A stretch of 64,000 nucleotides of DNA from Elgaria multicarinata webbii. Lineage: Eukaryota > Chordata > Lepidosauria > Squamata > Anguidae. Both the position numbers and the translations under genes were made by a program. Where the stretch lies: NCBI RefSeq assembly GCF_023053635.1, contig NC_086185.1, positions 11,778,501 through 11,842,500 of the forward strand, read 5' to 3'. The notes below the pieces were generated by a model. It worked only from the letters and a program-made list of their open reading frames with translations. It was not told where the DNA came from and did no database searches. Shown here one piece after another: positions 1 through 11,244 of the stretch. The stretch's first letter is position 1, and each line of letters opens with the position of its first letter.

Positions 1-2294
1 CGTCTTTTCTTTAACTTTGTCAAGTGTGTTGGGGGGGGGGGAGGGGGGAGCCGGCAGAGGGCTTTCTTTTGACGCCTCCTCGGCGTCGGCAAACACGTAA
101 ACAAACAAACAAACAAGTCCTCTCTCTTCTGTAACTGCTTCTCCTCGCCCTCAGTCAAGATAGTAGCTTTCTCCTACTGCTATTCTTGTGGATTTATTCA
201 GAGATGGACCAAAGTGTGTGTGGGGGGGGGGGGGGGGTTGGCGTAGGGGGTGGTGGAAGTGAACCAATAGATATGAAAATAAAGTTATTCGTGATGGGGA
301 GAAGAGGGGGCACTACCCAGAGAGCCAAACATGCTTTAAAAAAGAAAAAAAAAGAAAAAAGAGAGAGAATGCTATGTTTAAAAATCCCAAGAGGAGAAAG
401 AAAAAGGTTCATCTGCCTCCTAGAATTGGTTGATTTTTCTTTCTCCCTTTCCCCCATCCACAAATAAATAAAATTAACGTCTTTCTGAAGTCTATGAAAA
501 ATAAGTTACAAATTCTTGCAACAGTTACCCTGCCTGTCCTTATTTTTTTCCCCTTTCTCCCATATATATATATATATATATATATATAGTAAAACTCTCT
601 CATGTTCAGACGGGGTCGGCCTATTGAATGAGCTCCTTTTATTCTGCATGGGGCGATGGATTTGTGGCTGTGGTCCCCCTTTTATGCCGCTCTCTATGGA
701 AACCCGGATCATGGGGAGAAATATGCAGAGCTGAATAGAGCCAAGCAGCAGAAAGGAGCGCCTGAGAGCAGCATCTGTTACACTCGGGAAGTTAGACTGA
801 CAGGAAAGAGCTAAAGAAACCCTCTCCAGGAGATTAGCAGGCAAAGCAAGGGGGGACGCGGCTTCGAGTAGATAAAAAACACTCCAGAAAAAGCAGAAAG
901 AAGGAACGGAGTGTGTGTGGGGGGGGGGGGCGATATCAAGGATAGATTCTCCCATAAAGCTGAAGCAGAACCTTACAGCAGCTATGCCTTTAGATGCATC
1001 TATATATAACACACCCATACAACCAAGCACCCAAATTGTGCCATTTTTGTGTTTGATTTTCTCCAGGCCTGGCCTAGAGTGGAAATGTTTTGCTTAGGTC
1101 GAAAGAAGGCTGGTTAAGTTCGTTTGGAAGTTGTTGAGGGTTGGGGGGGAGGGAGAAAAAAAAAGGGGAAACCCATTTTTCCACCGCGATCCCCAAACGA
1201 GTCGAGACGAAGGGGTGTAAAGGCGCCTGGTCAATTTCGTTTTTGCCTCTAACCAGACTTTAGATGCGTTTGTTTCTGATTTAAGCCCGCGCCCCGCCAC
1301 TGAAGTCAATGCACGCATTTGTTGGGGAGGTGGGGAGGGGAACAGAGCGATCCGGCTAGGCGCGTTTACTCAGGAGTGTGTAAGGAGTGCCTGCCTACCT
1401 ACGACTGCAGCGCCGGGGTGGCTTATTTATCGCCTCTTGTCTTCCAAGGCATTAAGCTGCAAGGAATCTGGCAAAGAAAGCCTTTTTGGGTGGGTGGGTT
1501 GCAGTTTGGCATATGTTTCTTTCTAAACATAGGATCAGAAATATAGAGGATCCGATTTTACAATCGGTATATTAGGCCGGGTGAGTTTCGTTCTTCTTCT
1601 ACCGGAGTCCTTAAAAGAAAAGTCCCCATCTTTTGTTCCAATATACTAACCCTTTCTGGGTTTTCGAGTTCTTCTCCTGCTCCCAGTGAGATGAACCGTC
1701 CTGCTTCTACAGCACCTGACGCCCACGCTTCCCCAAATTCTCACAGATTATCCTTACGGATCCTGCAAAGCCCTCAACCAGTAACGAGATAAAACGGCAC
1801 ACACACACACACACACACAATTTGCCAACAACTGTACCCTTCGCAAAATATCACTGCAGAGTGTAAAAGCAGAAATGGACAGCAAAGACCTCTTCAAAAC
1901 ATCCCGAGTTTGTCAGGAACAAAATCAAAGTTCCCCAAGTTCCACATATATGTCAAACTTTAAGCAAAAAACACCAGCAAGCAAACAGACCATGCATTCA
2001 CGTATCTTAACTCCAAGGCACTGAATCAGTCTGTGAAACTTTACAGAGAAATTATAACAGGAGCTGTTTTATCTAAAGTTGTATTGTTGTTTCGAAGGAA
2101 AGGGAAGGAAAAGATGCAGGTCAAACGAGAGAGGGGGGAGGGAGACGGGGAGGGGGGCAGCTCACCTTGTTTAGAGCGATATTTTCATTTTCTTGCATTT
2201 TCCTCCAGATCTGTCTTCCTAGAGAACTTAATGCCTTAATGACTTTCGGGTAGCTGCAAGCCTTCTTTTATTTCTGCTAAATATATGAAAATGT

Positions 2295-2302
2295 ATGCAA
2301 AT
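2295..2302 (+). promoter_or_regulatory. Octamer motif ATGCAAAT, candidate POU-factor site
   Basis: A perfect octamer, the classical site of POU-domain proteins, lies about 2.1 kb upstream of the POU3F4 start. It is followed directly by TTAAATCA. The surrounding 150 bases (2270-2420) are AT-rich, transposon-free and contain a CCAAT motif. That the site is bound, for example for autoregulation, is inference. An octamer is expected by chance about once per 30 kb on either strand, so one alone means little. Confidence 0.35.
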
Positions 2303-3215
2303 TTAAATCAAGCTTAACCTAGGAGCTCCTGCAATATATTTAATGGAATTTCAAACCAATAAGAGAACCGTGATGCAGCGTTCTGTAAGTGCAAATATAA
2401 TTACGCAGCTAGGTTACCTCCGAAATTATGCAAGGAAAGGTCATTTTTTTGAAAAAAAAAAAAACTTCAGAGATTTCCCCCCCCCCCCCCGCTTCCACGA
2501 AGGTATTAGGGTTTAATTTTCTCAGCTGGAACACTACAACAAATCCAAAACGCTGAGATTTTCGCTTCTTAGTTGAACATTTGAAAGAGGAACACACAAT
2601 AGACTGTATTTTTATTATAATTCACAATGGATTGGGAAACACCAACGCTCATATACTCCCCCCCCCGCGCTCCACCACTACCACACACACACACACACTT
2701 CTTTTTTGTCATTGTTTCACCTATTTATGATTTGACATTTCTTCTTACACAAAGCCACGTTTGAAGGGATAAGAATAGAAAATTGACAACATCTCTCTGG
2801 GTTTTTTTTTCTGTCTAGGCTGGGGAAGGGTTAAGTTTAGTAGAAATCATTCTAATTTATTCAGACAATTTGCCAGATTCTGTGTGTGTGTGTGTGTTGT
2901 GTATTTTGGAAAGGAGTCGAAAAACAAAGGCACTATAACCTCTTGCATGGATCCAGAAGGCAGGAGAGCACTTGGCACCCAGGGCTGCAAGACGCGTGTC
3001 TGTACTGTCGCCTTCACAAGTTGTGTGCTTTCAATCACAGGCAGCTCTTTGAGACTCGAAAAGTTGCGGGTCTGTTGTTAAGAAACGCGCATTTCCCAAT
3101 TGGGGGTTGTGGGCTGCAGCGGTGGATAGACAGGGAGGGAACCCAGATTCAGAATGACCAGGGCGAGTGTGGAAGGAAGCTTTGCACCACCTAAATTATA
3201 CCAAAGGCAGGCAGA

Positions 3216-3223
3216 ATTTGCAT
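3216..3223 (-). promoter_or_regulatory. Octamer motif ATTTGCAT, candidate POU-factor site
   Basis: A perfect octamer in the opposite orientation lies about 1.15 kb upstream of the POU3F4 start, followed by TTAAATCA as at 2295. The shared extension (octamer plus TTAAATCA) makes the pair more interesting than two isolated octamers. Binding is not shown by the sequence. Confidence 0.35.
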
Positions 3224-3314
3224 TTAAATCAGGGAACGGGTTAACTACTGATTTACCAACAACTCAGCCTCGCTGGAAAGCAACCAGATGAGCTCCCATA
3301 CTAGATTTCATTCA

Positions 3315-3316
<2 letters not shown>

Positions 3317-3356
<40 letters not shown>
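3317..3356. repeat. (CT)n microsatellite upstream of POU3F4
   Basis: About 20 uninterrupted CT units. A shorter CT run follows at about 3561-3580. GA/CT runs close to promoters can bind GAGA-type factors, but nothing else here supports that role. Confidence 0.9.
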
Positions 3357-3359
<3 letters not shown>

Positions 3360-3999
3360 ACATACACACACTTTCCTGTTTAATCTTCCCCTCCCTACGT
3401 GTATGCACAATTCCCCCCTCTCTATGCATGCATACACAGGTGTGATAAGAGTATGCGTGTAATCATACTCTGACGCACACTTTTTTCCTAGACGAGGTAT
3501 ATAACTTTTGAGTATCCAGGGCGACTGACCTGAGGTGGGGATCAGGGTGTGTCAGGTTTATTTCTCTCTCTCTCTCTCTCCGCCTCCCCTCCTCCCTTTT
3601 TCAGCTCTCAATTACTTTCAGACCGACTTCAAACATCTTGAGGAGGGATCTGAAGAGGGGGAGGAGGAGGCGATCCCTATAACATTTGCTAAGGAGAAGC
3701 TGTCAGTCTTGGAGGCAGGTATTTAACCTCTCTTCTACCCCCCCCCAATCCACATTTGGAACGGGGGGGGGAGCTATACCTGGAATTAATCACGACAAAT
3801 TTAAACCATGCCCTCACGTCCCCTTTCCTCCTCCCCTTTCCCCCTCCCCCTCTTCCCCCCTCCCTTCTTCCTCTCCTAATAAGATCTGAAAGATGAAGCG
3901 GGCTCTGCGTGTGTGCAGGAGAGAGAGAAGAACTAAAACTATCTTGTCCTGCAGCGAGGAAAGGGTTAACCCGCTGAACCGTGGGCCGCCCGCTCGCGG

Positions 4000-4320
4000 C
4001 AGCCAATGGAGCCTAAAGATTGATTCACTTCCTGCTTCCAGACTCCCTCGTTTTAACCCTTCGCGTCCCGCCGTCCTCCCCCCCTTTTTCTGTTTCTCGC
4101 CCCCCCTCCCCTCCCCTCCGTCGGTGCGTGCGGGGAGGAGGGGGGGCGAGAGGGAGGGTGTGAGACGAACGGGCTCAGCGCCAACCTCTGCGCCCGTCCC
4201 TGATTGGCCGAGGCGCCCACTTCCCGGCGGGAAGAGGCGGCGGGATTGGCCGTGGGGCCCGCCCGTCAGCGCCGGCTGGCTGACTTGGCTCCCTTTTGGC
4301 TGGGTAGATGTCAAAGGCTG
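4000..4320 (+). promoter_or_regulatory. POU3F4: Probable POU3F4 core promoter: CCAAT boxes and an E2F-like palindrome
   Basis: The stretch just upstream of the start codon contains a CCAAT motif (GCCAATGG, about 4000-4007) and two inverted CCAAT boxes (GATTGGCCG at about 4202-4210 and GATTGGCC at about 4244-4251). Between the latter two is a near-palindrome, TTCCCGGCGGGAA (4221-4233), that matches E2F-type sites. I see no clear TATA box, so an island-type promoter with dispersed initiation is likely. The exact transcription start cannot be read from sequence. Confidence 0.45.
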
Positions 4321-4378
4321 AAAGCGTCTCCCTTTGCCACATTCGAACTAGTTCGGGGGGAAATCCTGAGCGCCGAGG

Positions 4379-5515
4379 ATGGCTACGGCGGCGTCGAATC
4401 CCTACAGCCTGCTCAGCTCCAGCTCCTTGGTGCACGCGGCGGACGCGCCGGGCATGCAGCAAGGCAGCCCTTTCAGGAACCCGCAGAAACTTCTGCAAAG
4501 TGACTACTTGCAAGGCGTGCCGGGCAACGGGCACCCGCTGGGCCACCACTGGGTGACCAGCCTGAGCGATGCGGGCCCCTGGTCGTCCACCTTGACCAGC
4601 AGCCCCCTGGACCAGCCCGACGTGAAGCCCGGGCGGGAGGACTTGCAGCTGGGGGCCATCCTGCACCACCGCTCGCCCCACGTCGGCCACCACTCGCCCC
4701 ACCACGCGGGCCACGCCAACGCGTGGGGGGCCAGCCCGGCGCACAACGCGGCGCTGCCGGCCAGCGGGCCGCCGCCGCCGCCGCTCAGCGTCTACTCGCA
4801 GGCGGGCTTCACGGTCAGCGGCATGCTGGAGCACGGCGGCGGCGGGGGCGGCGGCGGCGGCCTGACGCCCCCGCCGCCGGGGACGCCGCAGCAGGCCCTG
4901 CACCAGGTGCTGCGCGACCACACGCCGGAGCACGGCGGCGGCGGCGAGCTGGGCTCGCACCACTGCCCGGACCACTCGGACGAGGAGACGCCCACGTCGG
5001 ACGAGCTGGAGCAGTTCGCCAAACAGTTCAAGCAGCGGCGCATCAAGCTGGGCTTCACGCAGGCCGACGTGGGGCTGGCGCTAGGCACGCTGTACGGCAA
5101 CGTCTTCTCGCAGACCACCATCTGCCGCTTCGAGGCCCTGCAGCTCAGCTTCAAGAACATGTGCAAGCTCAAGCCGCTGCTGAACAAGTGGCTCGAGGAG
5201 GCCGACTCGTCCACGGGCAGCCCCACCAGCATCGACAAGATCGCGGCGCAGGGCCGCAAGCGCAAGAAGCGCACCTCCATCGAGGTCAGCGTCAAGGGGG
5301 TGCTGGAGACGCACTTCCTCAAGTGCCCCAAGCCCGCGGCCCAGGAGATCTCCTCCCTGGCGGACAGCCTGCAGCTCGAGAAGGAGGTCGTGCGGGTGTG
5401 GTTCTGCAACCGGCGGCAGAAGGAGAAGCGCATGACGCCGCCGGGCGAGGCGCCCCAGCCCCACGAGGTGTACGCGCACAGCGGGAAGACAGACGCCGCC
5501 TGCCACGACCTCTGA
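4379..5515 (+). CDS. POU3F4: POU domain, class 3, transcription factor 4 (Brn-4), single exon, complete
   Basis: A nuclear transcription factor that binds octamer-type DNA. In mammals it acts in inner-ear mesenchyme, neural tube and pancreas, and human loss causes X-linked deafness DFNX2. The 378-residue frame starts at ATG 4379 with A at -3 and G at +4, and ends in TGA. The N-terminus ([20 protein letters not shown]) and [18 protein letters not shown] match POU3F4 and not POU3F1, F2 or F3. The POU-specific domain spans about residues 204-278 ([20 protein letters not shown] onward). A linker leads to the homeodomain at about 294-353, with basic RKRKKR and the recognition-helix signature [15 protein letters not shown]. 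The C-terminus ends in CHDL as in the family. From memory the human protein is about 361 residues. Most extra length comes from a nine-glycine run (153-161), a proline run (131-135) and a second Gly tract (186-189). The gene is intronless, as usual for POU3 genes, and strongly GC-rich at third positions. Confidence 0.98.
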   Translation: MATAASNPYSLLSSSSLVHAADAPGMQQGSPFRNPQKLLQSDYLQGVPGNGHPLGHHWVTSLSDAGPWSSTLTSSPLDQPDVKPGREDLQLGAILHHRSPHVGHHSPHHAGHANAWGASPAHNAALPASGPPPPPLSVYSQAGFTVSGMLEHGGGGGGGGGLTPPPPGTPQQALHQVLRDHTPEHGGGGELGSHHCPDHSDEETPTSDELEQFAKQFKQRRIKLGFTQADVGLALGTLYGNVFSQTTICRFEALQLSFKNMCKLKPLLNKWLEEADSSTGSPTSIDKIAAQGRKRKKRTSIEVSVKGVLETHFLKCPKPAAQEISSLADSLQLEKEVVRVWFCNRRQKEKRMTPPGEAPQPHEVYAHSGKTDAACHDL

Positions 5516-5616
5516 CTATGACGGACCCGGGGCGGCAGCCGCGCGCAGCGTCCGGCTGGGACCCCTTCGGACTTCGGGGTGGGGCTGGGGGGTGCTTTCT
5601 TCTCCCCTTCCCGTCC

Positions 5617-5956
5617 CTTCTTTCTCCTCCTCCTCCTCCTCTTCTTCTTCCTCTTCTTCCTCCTTCCTTCCTCCCTCTTCTTTTTCTTCTTCTTCTTTCT
5701 CCTCCTTCTTCTTCCTCTTTCCCTCCTCCTCCCCTTTCTTCTTCTTCTTCTTCTTCTTCTTCTTCTTCTTCTTCTTCTTCTTCTTCTTCTTCTTCTTCTT
5801 CTTCTTCTTCTTCTTCTTCTTCTTCTTCTTCTTCTCCTCCTCCTCCTCCTTCTCCTTCTCCTTCTCCTTCTCCTTCTCCCTTCCTCTTTTCCTTCTTTCC
5901 CCTCCTCCTCCTTCGTTTTTTTCCTCTCCTCCTCCTCCTCTCCTTCCTGCCCTCGC
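5617..5956 (+). repeat. Pyrimidine-rich tract with about 33 TTC units in the POU3F4 3' UTR
   Basis: About 340 bases are nearly pure C and T on the coding strand. Uninterrupted TTC runs from 5736 to 5835, flanked by TCC and CTTCTC variants. It starts about 100 bases after the stop codon, so the mRNA would carry (UUC)n, a substrate for polypyrimidine-binding proteins. On DNA, GAA·TTC mirror tracts of this length can form triplex H-DNA, as known for the Friedreich ataxia repeat. Long poly-Phe, poly-Leu, poly-Lys or poly-Glu frames here on either strand are translation artefacts. Confidence 0.9.
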
Positions 5957-7822
5957 CAGGATTGGGTATCTTGCGTCCATCGTCCCTGCAGAACAAAACC
6001 TCCCGGCCTCAAGGTTCAGAAATTACGAATCATAATTTTACAAAATTGAATCAACACCCCCTGTCACGTCCCAGAATCCACAACAAACCCAAGAAATGGA
6101 GAGATTTGGGGGGGGGGGGAGAGAGAGAGAGAGAGAGAGAAAGAAGATCGCCTTTGTATCTCTTACCCTTGTTCTGGACAGCTTTTTTTAATATATATAT
6201 ATATAATACATATTTATATACATATACATATTTTATTTTTCCTCTCTCCAATTTCACCCTTCCCCTTCTCCCCCATCTGCGGGTTTTCTGGGCTAAGCAT
6301 CGAGGCTTTCAGTTTGTTTGGGGTTTTTTTTGGTTCTTAAAAAATCTCCACTGGGAAGACAAAAACTAATAATATTAATAATAATGCGCAAAATCTCTCT
6401 CTCTCTCTCTCTCTCCCTCTTTCTGCGTGTCTCTATAACATATACACTTTTTAAAAGACAAGACGTGCCTACGAATAACCTTTCAGCGCCTTGGTCAGAT
6501 CCGGTGTATTTCAGGTGATGAATCTTGTTTTAAGATAAGACTTTTTAGCTTGGCTGGACTTGGCTTTGGTCGTTCCTAAGTGAGACTTCGATATGGCGGC
6601 CTACTTGAAGGTCGGGGGTGTTTTACTACAACCTGTACGCAACATTTGTGACCTAAAATTGGAAACCAATTGATCAGCCCTTCATCCCGTCCCCTCCCCC
6701 CTTCTCTATTACATTCCATTAATATTATTAATTATAATATTTTAAATTGGAACTGGGGTGTGTGGAAATACTCTCCTAATTTTCCGAGTTCCCGGTGGGA
6801 AAACTGGAAGCCTCTTATTTTTTAAGCCCCAAAGACAGAAACAAGGGATTTTCCTAACCTTTCCTGCTTTCCTTTTTCTCTCCTTTTCTGTTTAAATAAC
6901 TTTCAAAATTGTACAATGTCAACATGGAAATTCTCTAAAGGAACCTGCCACCTCCTGCACCCCCTCCCCCGTCTCCCTTTCTGATTTTGCCTTCTCTAAA
7001 CAAAGATCTCAAATGCAACATCACCACCAGAATTATTATTATGCTTTAAAGACCCGTTTCGACGATATATATTGGATCCCTGGTCGGCGGCGCCTGCACC
7101 TACGGTCTGTAGTAAAACACTTTTTTCTCCTCTCCATTTCGAAGCTTTAGCTTCAGAATACATCGGTTTGTTTGCGTTCTCTTTCCAAGAATCAAAGGGA
7201 GTTCGGAGGGGGTGGAAATTAATTCTGAGATGGGGACAGCGGTTAAGAAAACGTCTGCATTTGGTTCTAATTTTACTGATGTTCTACTGGGGAAATGCTA
7301 GATCGGGTCGAACGTGTTTTGCTCCATGATTGTTGCTTTAAAAAAAGGCTAGAAAAGACGGGTTTCTGAAAAGCAAGAAAATGGGGGGGGGGACAGTATT
7401 TTGCTTGTAGAGTTTGTTTATTTTTTCTTTCCCTCCTAAATTGGCTTAGGAAATGGCTCTGTTCTGTTTGTAGGTGTGTTGTGTTTACAAAGGCACACAT
7501 CATGGGGTTATGTACAAACAAACCCCGGCCGCATTGTCTGTGTATATACACCTATACAGGAACAACACCCCACATTCGTGCAATAGTATGTATACAGTAC
7601 TTACATGTATACATATTTTGGAGGAAACACACGCAGAACAGAGAACACAACCCTTGTTGTGTTTTACAGTGCTAAAGGTAGATGGAAACAAATCCATTTA
7701 CAACATCTCCCCCTCCCGTGCGCCCCCCCCCCCCCCGCAAGAACAAAGTCCAGGAAATTATTCTCTCTCTATTTTGCCCAGTACATAGTTACCTCTAAAA
7801 TATGAACACCTCCCTGTCCTTA

Positions 7823-7830
7823 ATTTGCAT
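7823..7830 (-). promoter_or_regulatory. Octamer motif ATTTGCAT downstream of POU3F4
   Basis: A third perfect octamer in the transposon-poor domain, about 2.3 kb after the stop codon. It lies in a non-repetitive AT-rich stretch (about 7775-8200). A role as enhancer or autoregulatory site is inference. Confidence 0.3.
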
Positions 7831-8249
7831 CCCTGAAAATAGGCCTCCAAGTAAATTATACAAAAGGATTTTTCTCTCTCTCTCCATTTTCTCCCCTTCC
7901 TGCAAATTCTGTTCTCTCTTCTAGTACCACAATGTTCATTTCCACATGCCCATCTCACTCCCTCCAGTGATCCTGAATATGCTCTTAAATATCCCAAACA
8001 CTGAACACCCCACTATCTTTCTGCCAACTTTATATTAAATAATAATAATTAAAAAGGGAAAAAACTTGTACAGTTTTGTATATTCTAAACGTTTTTTGGG
8101 AAGTTATTAATTTAAAAGGAAAAAAAAGATCATTTAGATTATTCATTTAGTAACTGATGTATAATAAACGCTATTTTCATTAAAGGTTGCTTTTTTCAAC
8201 TATTTTATTCCAAATTGCCTATCGCAGTTGCTGACAATTATTTATTTTC

Positions 8250-8255
8250 AATAAA
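8250..8255 (+). other. POU3F4: AATAAA, candidate poly(A) signal of POU3F4
   Basis: A canonical hexamer in an AT-rich context about 2.7 kb after the stop, followed by CTGCATTATG and then an A run. If used, the mRNA would be about 4 kb. Other AATAAA strings nearby make this only one candidate. Confidence 0.3.
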
Positions 8256-8289
8256 TTCTGCATTATGTTTAAAAAAAAAGAGTAAAAAA

Positions 8290-8620
8290 AATAAATAAAA
8301 AAATAATAATACCCGAAGCGGCTGTTGAAGGAAGGAAGGCTTAAAAAAATAATAAGAAGAAAACAATTTGCTTGTGATGTTTGATTGTCAACCACTTTTA
8401 GTCGAGGGGGTTTATATTGACGCAATATTTTATTGTTGTAAAGACAGACACACAGAAAGGTCTAAATAAAACATTTTTACAAATTAAAAAAAAATGTTGC
8501 GTTATTTGTGTGGGGTGCAAAGAACCTGAAAGACTTATTCCCCCCCCCCAAAAAAATAAGATAAAGGGGAAAAAACTGTCTTGTTTTTCTACCTTCCAGT
8601 CTTCTTTGTGGCCTTCCTCC

Positions 8621-8666
<46 letters not shown>

Positions 8667-9186
8667 GGTTAACACTTTGGTAACTTTTGAAAAGAGGTGC
8701 TCCGTTTTTTAATCCAAATTCCCAGCCACCCTTCCTTTCAAGCTTACGGGAAAATTGCAAAAAAAACCCAAAACAAAACAAAAAACCCAATAATAATTGT
8801 CAATTTCCTTCCCCAGTCTTGAGGCTAATATACTGTGAATGCTCCTGTGTATAGCCAGCCCAGAAGGGCCTCAACCGGCATCCTAAAAATCACCTAAGCA
8901 GAAAGATGGATATGGGGAACAGAAAGGATATATTTCCAATAGGGCGCTGCTATCTTCAACTCAAAGCAATTGTTGTAGGTGGACTGGTTTCCTTGGAGAA
9001 ATCCTAGTGAAAGCTTCTCCATTCTTATTATTTTCCCCTCTTTTAGTGTAGGCTGCAAATTTCGCTTTGCCAGGGCCAGTTAATCGCGTCAATTTCACCT
9101 AAAAGGTTGTGCAAGATGGCCTTTTTCTTTGGTTGGGTTGGGGGGGGGATGTTGGGATGACATATGTTTCCTTGTTAGAGGCACAA

Positions 9187-9223
<37 letters not shown>

Positions 9224-11240
9224 TTCACCCCCACCCCATGTTTAAGGGGAGGCCCCAAAATGATGTTGACTAAGCAGCGATGATAGGTAGGGCTAAGGGG
9301 CCCTGCGTGGGCCAGCCGTTTGTAATTGACAAACGGGGAGCACATGAATGTTACTTTTACTTGAATGTGTGTGAATGGATGGATGTATCAGCGCACGCAT
9401 CCTGCCTGCAAATTATAATTTAAAACAGCGAAGCACGCTGCAAAGCAGTGGGTGGGTGGAGAGGGGGGGGCATTGTGGCAGTGCCTTTGTGAAGCCCTGA
9501 GGCTTTGGTCTGCTTGTTTGTTTTGAGTTTGTTTGTTAATGAGTTTAAAGGTGTAATCATTGTGGGAAGTGGAAATACCAACTGGCGGAAACAAAGCAGG
9601 TATGTGTATGGGGGGGCGGTGTTCTCCCTCATTTCCGCTATCACATTGCAAAATAATAGGAGCACGTTTGTTTAAGGCACGCAGATAGTAATAATGGTAG
9701 TAGTAATTATAGTAATAGGAGTAGGAGGGGTTATACCATTTATTTATATAGTGCTTTTCAGGGTCCAGCACCCAACAAAAAACCCACCCCATTTTCCAGC
9801 CTTCATTTTATCTTTTAAGCACCCAGTGGGCTACATAATTATGATAAAAAATATGTACAAATGGGAAAATTCGAGGCTGAGGGGCAAAGTGCACAAGGCC
9901 CAGGATGGACCCCCACAACCTATTCAATCAAAAGTAGCCAAATCTGAGCTTATTTGCACCAGATATATCCCACTTTTTCCTGACAGTTACTTGCCCCTAT
10001 TGCTTTGCTTCCCCCAAGAAATGTGTTTCAGATCTGAGTGTGTATGTCCCGTTTTCCCCCCCCCCCCATTGAAACCCATATGAATGAAAATTGCCTCAAG
10101 CTCATTAGGAATGTGGGAAGAATTTGGGGGGATGCATTCCCCGTAATTTTGGGGGATGCATTCCATGTGGCTCAGGGGCAAGCGTTTCTAGCAAAAATTC
10201 TAGTGCCTGTTTTTTGCGGGAACCCTACTTTTCTGTCCTGCATGTCACATCAGGCAAGCTGCGTTCTGTTTAACCATCTAGGATTCAGAAATGGCCACTG
10301 ATGGATCTGCTTAGATGGTTGCCAGCTGCAGGAGCAGTTATTGTGCATGAATCCGGCTTCTTTTGTTGTATGCGTTGCTATCTCCGCTCCACCCACAAAC
10401 CCCCAACCTCTTAGAATTCAGAAGTGCCTTTGGCCTGGCTTGAGTTCCAGTGGAGACTTAAAATATGGCTGGGGAAGGGAGTAGAAGGTCATTTATTTAT
10501 TTATTTTTAAGGGCTGCTCTTTAATCCCATGTGAACAAGAAAGTGGAATATCAACAACAGTTAATCACATGTAATGGGATGAAATAGAGCTTCCATTTCA
10601 TCTCCTCCTCTTCCTCAATCCCCTGATCTCAACTATAGGTGTTGTGTGGGGCGGGCAGAGGTGTCAAGACAACAGGAAACAAAACCCTAATACAAAACAT
10701 CCATCCCTGCACTCCAGAAATTAATCTAGACAGTACAGGCAGCATTAGGGGGTGGGGAGATGAAGGCCTACAGAATATTCAGAATACAGAATGAGATCAA
10801 TGTTTTGTTGTTGTTTCAGAGGAAGTTGAGCAATGTTCTTTATATATTGTGGGGTGGGGGAGAGAGATTCCTATTAAAGCTTCTTTTAAAAGCACACACA
10901 CGCACACACCATCCCCTTTTTAATAGCCTCAGTTTTCCGTTTGCTCCAATCACATCGAGATATGCAAGCGAGCAAGCCAGGGATCCTCCAGCCATTATTT
11001 AGACTGTGAGCCTGGTCTTCTTGATAATTTTGTTTTACAGTGTACATATTTTAAAGGCACTTAAGAAATAATAATAATATTCCTCCATTGCAGTAAAATT
11101 GGGCTGAGTTTAGACAATGAACGAAAGCTTAACATTATTTTTTTTAGAACTATATAGGGTTTTTTAAGTATTGATTTTTCCACAGCTATTTTACTCTTTT
11201 GCGCTCTCTCCAGTCAATTGACAATAAAATTGCCATTACC
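8290..11240. other. Non-coding flank with few or no recognisable transposons
   Basis: No gene is recognised. The stretch contains (ATT)n at 8620-8667, (CT)n at about 9190-9221, several G runs, and a region at about 9041-9130 with homeodomain-type TTAATC and CAATTT motifs. A tract of TAG/TAA triplets lies at about 9686-9720. Together with 1-8290 it forms the only long part of the window without LINE or SINE remains. Confidence 0.5.
8620..8667. repeat. (ATT)n microsatellite
   Basis: About 15 uninterrupted ATT units in the downstream flank of POU3F4. Poly-Tyr and similar frames across it are artefacts. Confidence 0.95.
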
Positions 11241-11244
11241 TGTG

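Larger units (their letters stand above)
1..3900. other. Non-coding region upstream of POU3F4, without recognisable transposons
   Basis: I find no convincing coding region here. The stretch is AT-leaning and contains homopolymers (runs of G at 31-41, 223-237 and 919-930), a TA run (about 563-588), CA runs (about 1798-1819 and 2682-2698) and a CT run (about 3317-3356). None of the CR1, L2, SINE or fold-back families that crowd the right side of the window is recognisable. Position and lack of insertions fit a promoter-proximal regulatory domain. Two perfect octamer sites are listed separately. Short open frames across the low-complexity runs are chance products. Confidence 0.6.
3900..5560. promoter_or_regulatory. 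CpG-rich island covering the POU3F4 promoter and coding exon
   Basis: Base composition changes sharply from AT-rich flanks to very GC- and CpG-rich sequence, then back after 5580. The island holds the presumed promoter (CCAAT motifs, GC boxes) and the whole coding exon. CpG islands over the single exon are typical of POU3 genes and other developmental regulators. Boundaries are judged by eye. Confidence 0.7.
5516..8290 (+). other. POU3F4: Presumed POU3F4 3' untranslated region and flank
   Basis: After the TGA come about 60 GC-rich bases, then the pyrimidine tract (separate entry). AT-rich sequence follows, with runs of GA (6119-6141), TA (about 6190-6205), CT (6394-6413) and C (about 7725-7736). 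I see no transposon and no second gene. A canonical AATAAA at 8250-8255 is a possible transcript end, but earlier signals cannot be excluded. Short frames such as 7072-7329 lack any feature of a real protein. Confidence 0.5.

Noticed and set aside
3893-4321. 142-codon open frame just upstream of POU3F4
   Set aside because: CpG-rich promoter DNA is poor in stop codons. No protein features, and it runs into the start region in another frame.
5516-6049. Poly-Phe, poly-Leu, poly-Ser, poly-Lys, poly-Arg and poly-Glu open frames
   Set aside because: Translation of the TTC/GAA microsatellite. No start context, splice signal or unique sequence.
4723-6369. A 548-codon plus-strand open frame and a 406-codon minus-strand frame over POU3F4
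   Set aside because: Both are shadow frames of a GC-rich gene extended through the TTC tract. The real frame is proved by POU-domain motifs.
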